From Microbacterium hibisci (GTDB taxonomy: Bacteria > Actinomycetota > Actinomycetes > Actinomycetales > Microbacteriaceae): a stretch of DNA of 64,000 bases. Shown here in pieces: positions 33,056 to 41,209 of the stretch. A program made the translations under genes and the position numbers. Each line of letters starts with the position of its first letter. The stretch's first letter is position 1. The notes under the pieces were generated by a model. That model worked only from the letters and a program-made list of their open reading frames with translations, searched no databases and had not been told where the DNA came from. The stretch covers positions 310,001 to 374,000 of the forward strand of contig NZ_JADIJC010000001.1 in the NCBI RefSeq assembly GCF_015278255.1. Reading direction: 5' to 3'.

Positions 33056-33706
33056 ATGGCCCTGTTCGCAGACCGATGGGCCGCCGGGCGTGAGCTGGCC
33101 GCGCATCTCGCGCACTGGCGCGGGACGGATGCCGTCATCCTGGGCATTCCGCGCGGTGGAGTCGTGGTCGCGGCCGAGGTGGCCGGCGCGCTGGCGCTTC
33201 CCCTCGACGCGGTGATCGTCCGCAAGCTCGGCGCCACGGGTCAGGAGGAGTTCGCCGTCGGCGCCATCGCCGACGGCGTGCGGATCGTCACGCCGGGAGC
33301 CGTGCGCTGGGCGGGGATGTCTGCGACCGACCTGGACCGCGTCGAGGCGGCCGAGCGCGACGAGCTGGCGCGGCGGACGGAGGCCTACGGCGGGCGCGGC
33401 GGCGACCTCACCGATCGCACCGCGATCGTGGTGGACGACGGTGTCGCGACCGGCGCGAGCGCGGTCGCCGCGTGCCGGGCGGTCCGCGCGCGCGGACCGG
33501 CGAGGGTCGTGCTGGCCGTGCCGGTCGCGCCCGTGCGGTGGAGCGCCCCCGCCGACGCGGTCGACGAGTTCGTGTGCCCGCACCGCGAGGAGGACTTCTG
33601 GGCGGTCGGGCAGTACTACGACGACTTCGGGCAGACCAGCGACGCCGAGGTCATGGCGCTGCTCCGCAGAGACGCGGCAGGCTCAGCGACCGAGGACGGT
33701 CGCTGA
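33056..33706 (+). CDS. Phosphoribosyltransferase family protein
   Basis: A 216-residue type I PRTase fold. GIPRGGVVVAAEVAGAL forms the N-terminal loop, and the PRPP-binding signature is TAIVVDDGVATGASAVAA. It resembles ComF/putative PRTases often found near stress genes; the base substrate is unknown. The start is set by a TAGCGT box six bases upstream. The last twelve codons lie inside a strong terminator stem. Confidence 0.85.
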   Translation: MALFADRWAAGRELAAHLAHWRGTDAVILGIPRGGVVVAAEVAGALALPLDAVIVRKLGATGQEEFAVGAIADGVRIVTPGAVRWAGMSATDLDRVEAAERDELARRTEAYGGRGGDLTDRTAIVVDDGVATGASAVAACRAVRARGPARVVLAVPVAPVRWSAPADAVDEFVCPHREEDFWAVGQYYDDFGQTSDAEVMALLRRDAAGSATEDGR

Positions 33707-33717
33707 GCCTGCCGCGT
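33672..33717. terminator. 20-bp hairpin terminator overlapping the PRTase stop
   Basis: A perfect 20-bp stem with a GAGGAC loop. Its left arm encodes the C-terminal residues of the phosphoribosyltransferase and its right arm contains the TGA stop. It serves the convergent DUF885 gene as well. Confidence 0.8.
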
Positions 33718-33725
33718 CCGTGCGC

Positions 33726-35399
33726 TCAGCGCGACAGCGCGAAGCGCAGCGTGTCGAGGCCGACGCCGCCGATGTCGAGCGCCCGCTTGTGGAACTGCTT
33801 GATCGAGAAGGCGTCGCCCTCGCGCTCGGCGACGTCGTCGCGCAGCTGCTCCCAGATGCGCTGGCCGACCTTGTACGACGGTGCCTGTCCCGGCCAGCCG
33901 AGGTAGCGGTTCACCTCGAACTTCACGAACTCCTCGGGCATGTTGACGTTGCGCAGCATGAACTCCAGCGCGAAGTCGGCGTCCCACACACCCTGGTCGT
34001 CGGGACGCTGCTTGCCGAGGTGCACGCCGATGTCGAGCACGACGCGCGCGGCGCGCATGCGCTGGCCATCGAGCATGCCGAGGCGGTCTGCCGGGTCGGA
34101 GAGATAACCCAGCTGCTCCATGAGGCGCTCGGCGTACAGCGCCCATCCCTCGGCGTGGCCCGAGGTGCCGCCGAGCAAGCGGCGATAGGTGTTCAGCTGC
34201 GCGCGGTTGTACACGGCCTGGGCGATCTGCAGGTGGTGCCCGGGAACGCCCTCGTGGTACACGGTGGTGAGCTCACGCCAGGTGTCGAACTCCTCGACGC
34301 CCTCGGGCACCGACCACCACATGCGGCCGGGCCGCGAGAAGTCGTCGGTCGGGCCGGTGTAGTAGATCCCGCCCTCCTTGGTGGGGGCGATCATGCACTC
34401 GAGCTTGCGGATGGGCTCCGCGATGTCGAAGTGCGTCTTGCCGAGCTCGGCGACGGCGCGGTCGCTCGTCTCCTGCATCCACTTCTGCAGCGCATCGGTG
34501 CCGTACAGCTTGCGGCTGGCGTCCTGCTCGAGGAAGGCGACGGCCTCCTCCACGCTGGCGCCCGCCTTGATCTCGTTCGCGATCGACTCCTGCTCGGCGA
34601 CCATGCGCGCGAGCTCCTCGACGCCCCACTCGTACGTCTCGTCGAGATCGATCGTCGCGCCGAGGAAGCGGCGGCTGTGCAGCGCGTACAGCTCGCGGCC
34701 CACGGCGTCGTTCTCCCCCGCGACCGGCGCGAGCTCGTTCGAGAGGAACGAGGCGAGCTCGTCGTACGCGACGCGGGCGGCATTGGCGTTGTCGGCGAGA
34801 TCGCGCGCCAGCGACGCCGGCAGCTGACCCTCCTCGGGTGCGGCCTCAGCGGCGAAGGTGGCGAAGAAGCCGTTCTCGGCGGTGTAGCGGGCGATCTGCG
34901 TCGCGACCTCGGTCACCTGGCGGCGCGCCGGCATCACACCCTGCGAGATGCCCTCGCGCAGCGTGGTGATGTAGCCGTCGATCGCACCGGAGACCGCGCC
35001 GAGGCGCCGGGCGACCACCGACCAGTCGTCGGCGGTCGCGGTGGGCATCAGGTCGAAGGCCGAGCGGATGTCCTGCGCGTGCGAGGCGATGACGTTCAAG
35101 TCGCGCAGGTGCCACTTCGCCTCGTGCAGGTCGAGCGCGAGCTGGATCTCGCGCGAGATGTCGTCCTTCGTCACGGCGTCGACGTCGTCGTCGGCGGTTG
35201 CGGCCTCCAGGGCGGCGAGCGTCTTGCGCCCCTCCTCGACGAGGCGCTCCTGACCGGCAGGGCTGTAGTCGCCGAACCGGTCGTTGTACTCCGACCGGCC
35301 GATGTACGTCGCGAGCGTGGGCTCGAGTTCGGCGAGGGTGTCGACCCACGCATCTGCGATCTTGTCGATCTGCGTGGGCGTGCGGGTTTCGTCTGTCAT
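33726..35399 (-). CDS. DUF885 family (putative metallopeptidase)
   Basis: A 557-residue all-alpha protein of the DUF885 family. The zinc-binding motif is visible as VYHEGVPGHHLQIAQ, related to the M32-like carboxypeptidase HExxH helix. Members are presumed zinc peptidases; no substrate is established. The protein has no signal peptide. The ATG at 35399 follows a TAGGCT box after seven bases; the upstream in-frame extension overlaps polA and is not coding-like. Confidence 0.88.
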   Translation of the reverse strand: MTDETRTPTQIDKIADAWVDTLAELEPTLATYIGRSEYNDRFGDYSPAGQERLVEEGRKTLAALEAATADDDVDAVTKDDISREIQLALDLHEAKWHLRDLNVIASHAQDIRSAFDLMPTATADDWSVVARRLGAVSGAIDGYITTLREGISQGVMPARRQVTEVATQIARYTAENGFFATFAAEAAPEEGQLPASLARDLADNANAARVAYDELASFLSNELAPVAGENDAVGRELYALHSRRFLGATIDLDETYEWGVEELARMVAEQESIANEIKAGASVEEAVAFLEQDASRKLYGTDALQKWMQETSDRAVAELGKTHFDIAEPIRKLECMIAPTKEGGIYYTGPTDDFSRPGRMWWSVPEGVEEFDTWRELTTVYHEGVPGHHLQIAQAVYNRAQLNTYRRLLGGTSGHAEGWALYAERLMEQLGYLSDPADRLGMLDGQRMRAARVVLDIGVHLGKQRPDDQGVWDADFALEFMLRNVNMPEEFVKFEVNRYLGWPGQAPSYKVGQRIWEQLRDDVAEREGDAFSIKQFHKRALDIGGVGLDTLRFALSR

Positions 35400-35406
35400 G
35401 GCTTCG

Positions 35407-35412
35407 AGCCTA
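35407..35412 (-). promoter_or_regulatory. -10 box of a near-leaderless promoter for the DUF885 gene
   Basis: TAGGCT on the minus strand is followed by seven bases and the ATG at 35399. It is the one case in the window with spacing seven rather than six next to a TAGGCT box. Confidence 0.5.
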
Positions 35413-35478
35413 GGCATGCGACGCGGTGCCGACAAACGTGATCCCCGGTCCCTGCACCAGGCGTCGGGAAGCGCTGGG

Positions 35479-38136
35479 TCAGTGGCCCGCGATGTCCCAG
35501 TCGGCGCCGCGTCCGACCTGCACGTCGAGCGGCACCGACAGCTGGGCGGCATCGCCCATACGCGTCCGGACGATCCGCTCCGCGGCATCCCACTCCCCCG
35601 CCGCCACTTCGATCACGAGCTCGTCGTGGATCTGCAGCAGCACGCGCGAGCGCAGCTCTTCGGCGGCGAAGTCGTCGTGGATGTGGAACAGCGCGACCTT
35701 CATGATGTCGGCCGCGCTGCCCTGGATGGGCGCGTTGAGGGCGGCACGCTCCGCGTTCTCTCGCAGCACCCGGTTGGGGCTCGCGAGGTCGGGGAACGGC
35801 CGCCGGCGACCGAAGATCGTCTCGGTGTAGCCGTCGATGCGGGCCTGCTCGACCGACGAGCGCAGGTAGTCGCGCACCGCGCCGAAGCGGGCGAAGTACT
35901 CCAGCATGAGCTGCTTGGCCTCGGCCTGCTCGATGCGCAGCTGCTTCGACAGTCCGAAGGCCGAGAGGCCGTACACCAGTCCGTACGACATCGCCTTGAC
36001 CTTCGTGCGCATCGCCGGTGTGACGTCTTCGGGGGCGACGCCGAAGACACGCGAGCCGACGAAGCGGTGGGTGTCTTCGCCGGAGTTGAACGCCTCGATG
36101 AGACCCGGATCTCCCGAGAGATGCGCCATGATCCGCATCTCGATCTGCGAGTAGTCGGCGGTCAGCAGCGTCTCGTAGCCTTCGCCCACCGTGAACGCGG
36201 AGCGGATGCGCCGGCTCTCCTCGGTGCGGATCGGAATGTTCTGCAGGTTGGGATCGGTGCTCGACAGGCGCCCGGTCTGGCTGCCGGTCTGGACGTACGT
36301 GGTGTGGATGCGCCCGTCGGCGCCGCTCGTGCGGTCGCCGCCGATCGCGCTGTCGAGCGACTCGATGATCTGGCGCAGCTTCGTCGCCTCGCGGTGCTGC
36401 AGGAGCAGGTCGAGGAACGGGTGCGGGTTGGTCTCCTGCAGGTCGGCGAGGACCGCGGCGTCCGTCGAGTAGCCGGTCTTGGTCTTGCGCGTCTTGGGCA
36501 GCTGGAGCTCTTCGAAGAGCACCTCCTGCAGCTGCTTCGGCGAGCCGAGGTTCACTTCGCGGCCGATCGCGGCGTACGCCTGCTGCGCGAGCGCGTCGGC
36601 GCGGGCGCCGAGCTCTCCCGAGAACTGCGTGAGCGTGTCGTGCGAGACGGCGACCCCCGCGAGCTCCATGTCGGCGAGCGTGTGGAGCGTCGGCAGCTCG
36701 ATGTCGGTGAGCACTGTCGCGACGCTCGGCGGCAGCTCGGCGCGGATCGCGCGGACGACGCGCACGAGGTACCAGGAGAGCTGGCCGGTGGTGGCGCCCT
36801 CGGTCTCGGGGACGAGCTGCGTGGGGTCGGACTCGGGGAGCCTCTCGTCGAGGTAGCGGTCCACCAGGTCGGCGAGGGTCTTGTCGGGGAAGCTCGGCCG
36901 CAGCAGCCAGCCCGCGAGGATGACGTCGAACGCCAGGCCGCCGAGCGTGAGGCCGGCGCGGCGGAGCGCCTTCACCTGCGGCTTCGCGTCGGCGAACGCC
37001 TTGGGCGCGTCGGACGCGAGCCAGGGGCCGATCGCCGCGGCCAGGTCAGGCGTCCAGTCGGCCTCGGCCGCGGCATCCGCCGTCGCCACGCCGATGCGTG
37101 CCGGAAGGCCGCCTTCGACGGTGATCGTGACGCCGAGCTCCCCGGGAGCATCGGCGAGCCAGGCGGCGAACTCCGCGGGCGCGAGCCGGGTCGCGACGGG
37201 CGCGAGCTCGGCGGCCGCCGACGAGACGGCCGCCATCTGCTGCTCGATGCCGGCGAGCTCGGCGACGCGCGGGATCAGCGTCTTGAACTCGAGCCGCGAG
37301 AAGATGTCGCGCACGGCCTGCGCGTCCATCGGCTGCACCTCGAGGTCGGCAGGCGTCAGCGGCAGCTCGACGTCGGTCAGCAGCCGGTTCAGCCGGCGGT
37401 TGCGGCGGACGTCGTCGAGGTGATCGCGCAGGTTGCCGCCCACGACGCCCTTGATCGAGTCGGCGCCGTCGAGGAGCGCGTCGAGCGAGCCGAACTGCGT
37501 CAGCCACTTGACGGCCGTCTTCTCGCCCACCTTCGGCACGCCGGGCAGGTTGTCGCTGGTCTCGCCCACGAGCGCCGCGATGTCGGGGTACTGCTCGGGC
37601 GGCACGCCATAGCGGTCGATCACGGCCTGGCGGTCGTAGCGCTTCAGCTGCGACACGCCCTGCACGTTGGGATAGAGCAGAGTGATGTCGTCGTTCACGA
37701 GCTGGATCGTGTCGCGGTCGCCCGAGCAGACGAGGACCTGGAAGCCCTGCTCGGCGCCCTGCGTCGCGAGGGTCGCCAGGATGTCGTCGGCCTCGATGTC
37801 TTCCTGCTGGAGCACGCGGATGCTCATGGCCGCGAGGCAGTCCTGAAGAAGCGGGATCTGCCCTTTGAACTCGGACGGCGTCTCGGAGCGGTTGGCTTTG
37901 TACTCGGTGTACTCGCGGGTGCGGAAGGACTGACGAGAGGTGTCGAAGGCTACCGCCAGGTGGGTCGGCTTCTCCGCCTTGATCAGGTTGATCAGCATCG
38001 CGAGGAACCCGTAGATCCCGTTCGTGTGCTGCCCGTCCTTCGTCGAGAAGTTGTCCACCGGGAGGGCGTAGAAAGCCCGATACGCCAGCGAATGGCCGTC
38101 CACGACGAGAAGGGTAGGCTTTGCGGAGTCCGTCAC
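35479..38136 (-). CDS. polA: DNA polymerase I
   Basis: An 885-residue family A polymerase: N-terminal 5'-3' exonuclease (VDGHSLAYRAFYALP; GDRDTIQL), central exonuclease-like domain, and C-terminal polymerase with LLTADYSQIEMRIMAHLSGD (motif A), the O-helix KAMSYGLVYGLSAFGL (motif B) and LLQIHDELVIEV (motif C). The central domain lacks the acidic DxE residues, so proofreading is probably absent, as in mycobacterial Pol I. The O-helix has Tyr where Escherichia coli has Phe762. The GTG start has TAGGCT six bases upstream. Confidence 0.96.
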   Translation of the reverse strand: MTDSAKPTLLVVDGHSLAYRAFYALPVDNFSTKDGQHTNGIYGFLAMLINLIKAEKPTHLAVAFDTSRQSFRTREYTEYKANRSETPSEFKGQIPLLQDCLAAMSIRVLQQEDIEADDILATLATQGAEQGFQVLVCSGDRDTIQLVNDDITLLYPNVQGVSQLKRYDRQAVIDRYGVPPEQYPDIAALVGETSDNLPGVPKVGEKTAVKWLTQFGSLDALLDGADSIKGVVGGNLRDHLDDVRRNRRLNRLLTDVELPLTPADLEVQPMDAQAVRDIFSRLEFKTLIPRVAELAGIEQQMAAVSSAAAELAPVATRLAPAEFAAWLADAPGELGVTITVEGGLPARIGVATADAAAEADWTPDLAAAIGPWLASDAPKAFADAKPQVKALRRAGLTLGGLAFDVILAGWLLRPSFPDKTLADLVDRYLDERLPESDPTQLVPETEGATTGQLSWYLVRVVRAIRAELPPSVATVLTDIELPTLHTLADMELAGVAVSHDTLTQFSGELGARADALAQQAYAAIGREVNLGSPKQLQEVLFEELQLPKTRKTKTGYSTDAAVLADLQETNPHPFLDLLLQHREATKLRQIIESLDSAIGGDRTSGADGRIHTTYVQTGSQTGRLSSTDPNLQNIPIRTEESRRIRSAFTVGEGYETLLTADYSQIEMRIMAHLSGDPGLIEAFNSGEDTHRFVGSRVFGVAPEDVTPAMRTKVKAMSYGLVYGLSAFGLSKQLRIEQAEAKQLMLEYFARFGAVRDYLRSSVEQARIDGYTETIFGRRRPFPDLASPNRVLRENAERAALNAPIQGSAADIMKVALFHIHDDFAAEELRSRVLLQIHDELVIEVAAGEWDAAERIVRTRMGDAAQLSVPLDVQVGRGADWDIAGH

Positions 38137-38142
38137 CCTGCA

Positions 38143-38148
38143 AGCCTA
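38143..38148 (-). promoter_or_regulatory. -10 box of a leaderless promoter for polA
   Basis: TAGGCT on the minus strand is followed by six bases (TGCAGG) and the GTG at 38136. Confidence 0.6.
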
Positions 38149-38200
38149 GTCAGGGCCGGCGACACCCCGATCTCCTGCCCCGAGCACCCGAAGGCGCCGC

Positions 38201-38626
38201 ATGCCCGAGCACTCCCCCGCCACCGTCGACGGCCTCGAGTGGGCGATGAGCCGGGGCATCGGTGCGCTGGCCGAGAAGATGGGCTTCGAGTGGCTCGAGT
38301 TCACCGCTGAGCGCGCGGTGGCGCGGATGCCGGTGGCCGGCAACACCCAGCCCGTCGGGCTCTTCCACGGCGGCGCGTACGTGGTGCTGGGCGAGTCGCT
38401 GGGCTCGATGCACGCGAACTACCACGCCGGCCCGGGACGGCTCGCCGTCGGCGTCGACATCAATGCGACCCACACCCGCTCGGCGACCGAGGGCTACGTG
38501 ACGGGCGTCTGCACGCCGGTCCACCTCGGTCGCAGTCTCACCGTGCATGAGATCGTGCTGACGGACGACCAGGGTCGCCGCTGCTCGACCGTGCGCATCA
38601 CGAACCACATCAAGACCATCGGCTGA
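38201..38626 (+). CDS. PaaI-type hotdog-fold thioesterase
   Basis: A 141-residue hotdog-fold protein. GLFHGGAYVVLGESLGSMHAN carries the HGG motif of PaaI/YbdB-type acyl-CoA thioesterases, followed by VGVDINATHTRSATEGYVTGVCTPVHLGR. It probably hydrolyses aromatic or other acyl-CoAs; the exact substrate is unknown. A strong palindromic terminator follows. Confidence 0.88.
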   Translation: MPEHSPATVDGLEWAMSRGIGALAEKMGFEWLEFTAERAVARMPVAGNTQPVGLFHGGAYVVLGESLGSMHANYHAGPGRLAVGVDINATHTRSATEGYVTGVCTPVHLGRSLTVHEIVLTDDQGRRCSTVRITNHIKTIG

Positions 38627-38632
38627 CAAACA

Positions 38633-38665
38633 GAAGCGGATGCCTCGAGTCGAGGCATCCGCTTC
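38633..38665. terminator. Palindromic terminator, copy 1 of a dispersed family
   Basis: A 16-bp stem around GCGGATGCCTCGA / TCGAGGCATCCGC, between the convergent thioesterase and ANTAR genes. The same core recurs at 39512-39548 and 42005-42041. Confidence 0.8.
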
Positions 38666-38705
38666 GGCTTCGGTCGTCGAGCGAGCGAAGCGGAACGGAG
38701 CGCGC

Positions 38706-39329
38706 TCAGCCCTTCTTGGGCGCGAGCTGCTCGATGATCGCCTTGGCGACGTCCTGCATGGTGAGGCGGCGGTCCATCGACGCCTTCTGGATCCAGCGGA
38801 ACGCCTCCGGCTCGCTGAGGCCCATCTTCTCGTTCAGCAGGCCCTTGGCGCGGTCGACGAGCTTGCGGGTCTCGAAGCGCTCGACCATGTCGGCCACCTC
38901 GGCCTCGAGCGTGATGATCTGCTCGTAGCGGGCCAGGGCGATCTCGATCGCGGGCAGCAGGTCGTTCGGCGTGAACGGCTTCACGACGTACGCGAGGGCG
39001 CCCGCCTCGCTCGCGCGCTCGACGAGCTCCTTCTGGCTGAAGGCGGTGAGCAGCACGACGGGGGCGATGTGGTTCTTGCTGAGCTTCTCGGCGGCGGAGA
39101 TGCCGTCGAGCTGCGGCATCTTGACGTCCATGATGACGAGGTCGGGACGCAGCTCGGTGGCCAGCGCCACCGCCGTCTCTCCGTCGCCGGCCTCGCCGAC
39201 GACGTCGAATCCGTTGTCGCGGAGGATCTCGACGATGTCGAGCCGGATGAGCGACTCGTCCTCGGCGACCACGACTCGGCGGGGGGTGGATGCCGTCGAT
39301 GCGGCGGTCTGCTCCTGCTCAGTCACCAT
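38706..39329 (-). CDS. ANTAR-domain response regulator (PdtaR-like)
   Basis: A 207-residue regulator with a receiver domain (VVVAEDESLIRLDIVEIL; phospho-acceptor Asp in VIMDVKMPQLDG; VVLLTAFSQ; YVVKPF) and a C-terminal ANTAR domain (about residues 145-200, KLVDRAKGLLNEKMGLSEPEAFRWIQKAS). ANTAR proteins bind paired hairpins in RNA to prevent termination. The mycobacterial homologue PdtaR responds to the kinase PdtaS; the kinase gene is not in this window. The gene is monocistronic. Confidence 0.9.
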   Translation of the reverse strand: MVTEQEQTAASTASTPRRVVVAEDESLIRLDIVEILRDNGFDVVGEAGDGETAVALATELRPDLVIMDVKMPQLDGISAAEKLSKNHIAPVVLLTAFSQKELVERASEAGALAYVVKPFTPNDLLPAIEIALARYEQIITLEAEVADMVERFETRKLVDRAKGLLNEKMGLSEPEAFRWIQKASMDRRLTMQDVAKAIIEQLAPKKG

Positions 39330-39376
39330 TGAATCCTACGGTATGGTCAATCGCGGACGCGCGGCACGCCGCGCGG

Positions 39377-39459
39377 GCCGGTGTGGCGGAATGGCAGACG
39401 CGACCGACTCAAACTCGGTTGCCCGCAAGGGCGTGTGGGTTCGACTCCCACCACCGGCA
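39377..39459 (+). tRNA. tRNA-Leu (anticodon CAA)
   Basis: An 83-base class II tRNA. Acceptor GCCGGTG pairs with CACCGGC at 39452-39458, the anticodon stem-loop is CCGA-CTCAAAC-TCGG with anticodon CAA, the variable arm is long, and the T arm is GTGGG-TTCGACT-CCCAC. The 3' CCA is not encoded as such (A-CCCA follows the discriminator). Confidence 0.95.
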
Positions 39460-39511
39460 CCCATCCAGTCCGGCGAGGTGACGTCTCCAGTCGGCACTCC
39501 CCCGACATCGC

Positions 39512-39548
39512 GAAGAGCGGATGCCTCGATCCGAGGCATCCGCTCTTC
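39512..39548. terminator. Palindromic terminator, copy 2 of a dispersed family
   Basis: A perfect 17-bp stem (gaagagcggatgcctcg and its complement) with an ATC loop, downstream of tRNA-Leu. It is nearly identical to the copy at 42005-42041. Confidence 0.8.
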
Positions 39549-39586
39549 TGCTTTGCCAGCGACTCGAAAGAGGTTGGTATTCGGTG

Positions 39587-39626
39587 TTGCTAAGTACTGG
39601 TACCTAGTGTTACTTTCTAGTGGTAG
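39587..39626 (+). promoter_or_regulatory. A+T-rich promoter/operator region of the PadR operon
   Basis: A possible TTGCTA (39587-39592) and TTACTT (39610-39615) pair with 17-base spacing. Overlapping direct repeats CCTAGTGTTAC (39603-39613) and TCTAGTGGTAG (39616-39626), and AGTGTT / AACACT arms further out, are good candidates for PadR binding. Confidence 0.4.
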
Positions 39627-39663
39627 TCAACAACACTGAGTAGCGAAACGAAGGAGGTGCGCG

Positions 39664-40026
39664 ATGGGCAAGCAGGAGACCGAGATGCTCAAGGGCACGC
39701 TCGAGGGCATCGTGCTCGCGATCCTCTCCGGCCGGCCGGCGTACGGCTACGAGATCACCTCGTGGCTGCGCGACCAGGGCTTCTCCGACATCGCGGAAGG
39801 CACCGTGTACGCCCTGCTGGTCAGGGTCGAGCAGCGGGGCCTCGTCGACGTCGAGAAGGTCCCGTCCGAGAAGGGGCCGCCGCGCAAGGTGTACTCCCTC
39901 AACGCGCAGGGCCGCGACCAACTGGCCGAATTCTGGAGGACCTGGAGCTTCCTCGCAGAACGCATCGAGACGCTCCACCGCCAGAACGCAGACAACAACA
40001 CCCCCACTCCCCAGGAAGAGGACTGA
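39664..40026 (+). CDS. PadR family transcriptional regulator
   Basis: A 120-residue winged-helix regulator. MLKGTLEGIVLAILSGRPAYGYEITSWL begins the PadR domain, and SDIAEGTVYALLVRVEQRGLV is the recognition region, ending in GPPRKVYSL. It heads an operon with DUF1048 and a drug-type ABC exporter, which it presumably represses. AAGGAGG precedes the ATG by nine bases. Confidence 0.92.
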   Translation: MGKQETEMLKGTLEGIVLAILSGRPAYGYEITSWLRDQGFSDIAEGTVYALLVRVEQRGLVDVEKVPSEKGPPRKVYSLNAQGRDQLAEFWRTWSFLAERIETLHRQNADNNTPTPQEED

Positions 40027-40028
40027 TC

Positions 40029-40397
40029 ATGGCCGCCAAGTGGTACGAAGTCGTCACCGGCTCGCTCGAGCAGAAGAAGCAGTACCGGCAGTACAAGGCC
40101 CGCGTCGAGGCCCTCCCCGAGCCGTATCGCACGGCCGCGAAGGCCTTGGACCGATACTTCATGACCGTCGGCGGCATGACCGACGGCGAGACCCTGATCC
40201 AGATGCTCGGCGACTCCGCCGACCTGTGGGAGCGCGCGGCGGCCGACGGCACGCCCGTGCGCGACATCGTCGGAGAGGACCCGTCGGCGTTCGCCGAGGA
40301 GTTCACCGCGGCGTACTCGGGCAAGCAGTGGATCGACAAGGAACGCGCTCGCCTCAACCAGGCGATCGACGAGGCGGAGCGAGGAGAAGGATCATGA
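40029..40397 (+). CDS. DUF1048 protein
   Basis: A 122-residue soluble helical protein beginning MAAKWYEVVTGSLEQKKQYRQYKARVEALPEPYRTA. This matches the DUF1048 family, which is found almost always between a PadR gene and ABC transporter genes. Its function is unknown. The start follows the padR stop after two bases, and the stop overlaps the ATPase start (ATGA). Confidence 0.85.
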   Translation: MAAKWYEVVTGSLEQKKQYRQYKARVEALPEPYRTAAKALDRYFMTVGGMTDGETLIQMLGDSADLWERAAADGTPVRDIVGEDPSAFAEEFTAAYSGKQWIDKERARLNQAIDEAERGEGS

Positions 40398-41209
40398 GCA
40401 CGGCCAGCGCCATCCAGGTCGCGGGACTCGAGAAGTCCTACAAAGACCTGCACGTCCTTCGCGGCGTCGACTTCGAGGTGGAGCGGGGCAGCATCTTCGC
40501 CCTCCTCGGATCCAACGGCGCCGGCAAGACCACCGTGGTGCGCATCCTCTCCACGCTGCTGCGAGCGGATGCCGGAACCGCCGCGATCGGCGGCTTCGAT
40601 GTCGCCGCGCAGTCGCAGAAGGTGCGCGAGACGATCAGTCTCACGGGCCAGTTCGCCGCGGTGGACGAGATCCTGAGCGGTCGCGAGAATCTCGTGCTGA
40701 TCGCTCAGCTGCGCCACCTGCCGGATCCCGGCCGGATCGCGGACGATCTGCTCGCCCGGTTCTCGCTGACCGAGGCCGGCGGCCGCAAGGTCGCCACCTA
40801 CTCGGGCGGCATGCGCCGGCGGCTCGACATCGCGATGAGCCTCATCGGCAACCCGCCGGTGATCTTCCTCGACGAGCCGACCACCGGGCTCGACCCCGCG
40901 GCCCGCATCGAGGTGTGGGACGCGGTCAAGGAGCTCGCCCGCGGCGGCACCACCGTGCTGCTGACGACGCAGTACCTCGAAGAGGCGGAGCAGCTGGCGG
41001 ACCGCATCGCGATCCTCCACAAGGGCCGGATCATCGTGAACGGCACGCTCGGCGAGCTCAAGCAGCTGCTGCCGCCGGCGCAGGTCGAGTACGTCGAGAA
41101 GCAGCCCAGCCTCGAGGACGTCTTCTTCGCCCTGACGGGCGAGGAGGACGCCGCAGAACCCGGCGACGCCGAGACCGGCTCCGCCACGACACGGAAGGAA
41201 GGACGATGA
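40394..41209 (+). CDS. ABC transporter ATP-binding protein (DrrA-like)
   Basis: A 271-residue ATPase: Walker A LLGSNGAGKTTVVRIL, Q-loop LTGQFAAVDEI, signature YSGGMRRRLDIAMSL, Walker B VIFLDEPTTGLDP and switch His replaced by Gln in LLTTQYLEEAEQL. The C-terminal extension with QPSLEDVFFALTG is the DrrA-type tail. It energises export of a drug or lipid through the permease encoded next. The ATG overlaps the DUF1048 stop. Confidence 0.92.
   Translation: MSTASAIQVAGLEKSYKDLHVLRGVDFEVERGSIFALLGSNGAGKTTVVRILSTLLRADAGTAAIGGFDVAAQSQKVRETISLTGQFAAVDEILSGRENLVLIAQLRHLPDPGRIADDLLARFSLTEAGGRKVATYSGGMRRRLDIAMSLIGNPPVIFLDEPTTGLDPAARIEVWDAVKELARGGTTVLLTTQYLEEAEQLADRIAILHKGRIIVNGTLGELKQLLPPAQVEYVEKQPSLEDVFFALTGEEDAAEPGDAETGSATTRKEGR

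Noticed and set aside
35284..38310. A 1008-codon open frame on the plus strand
   Set aside because: It is antisense to polA and the DUF885 gene and has the same biased composition; polA shows all family A motifs.
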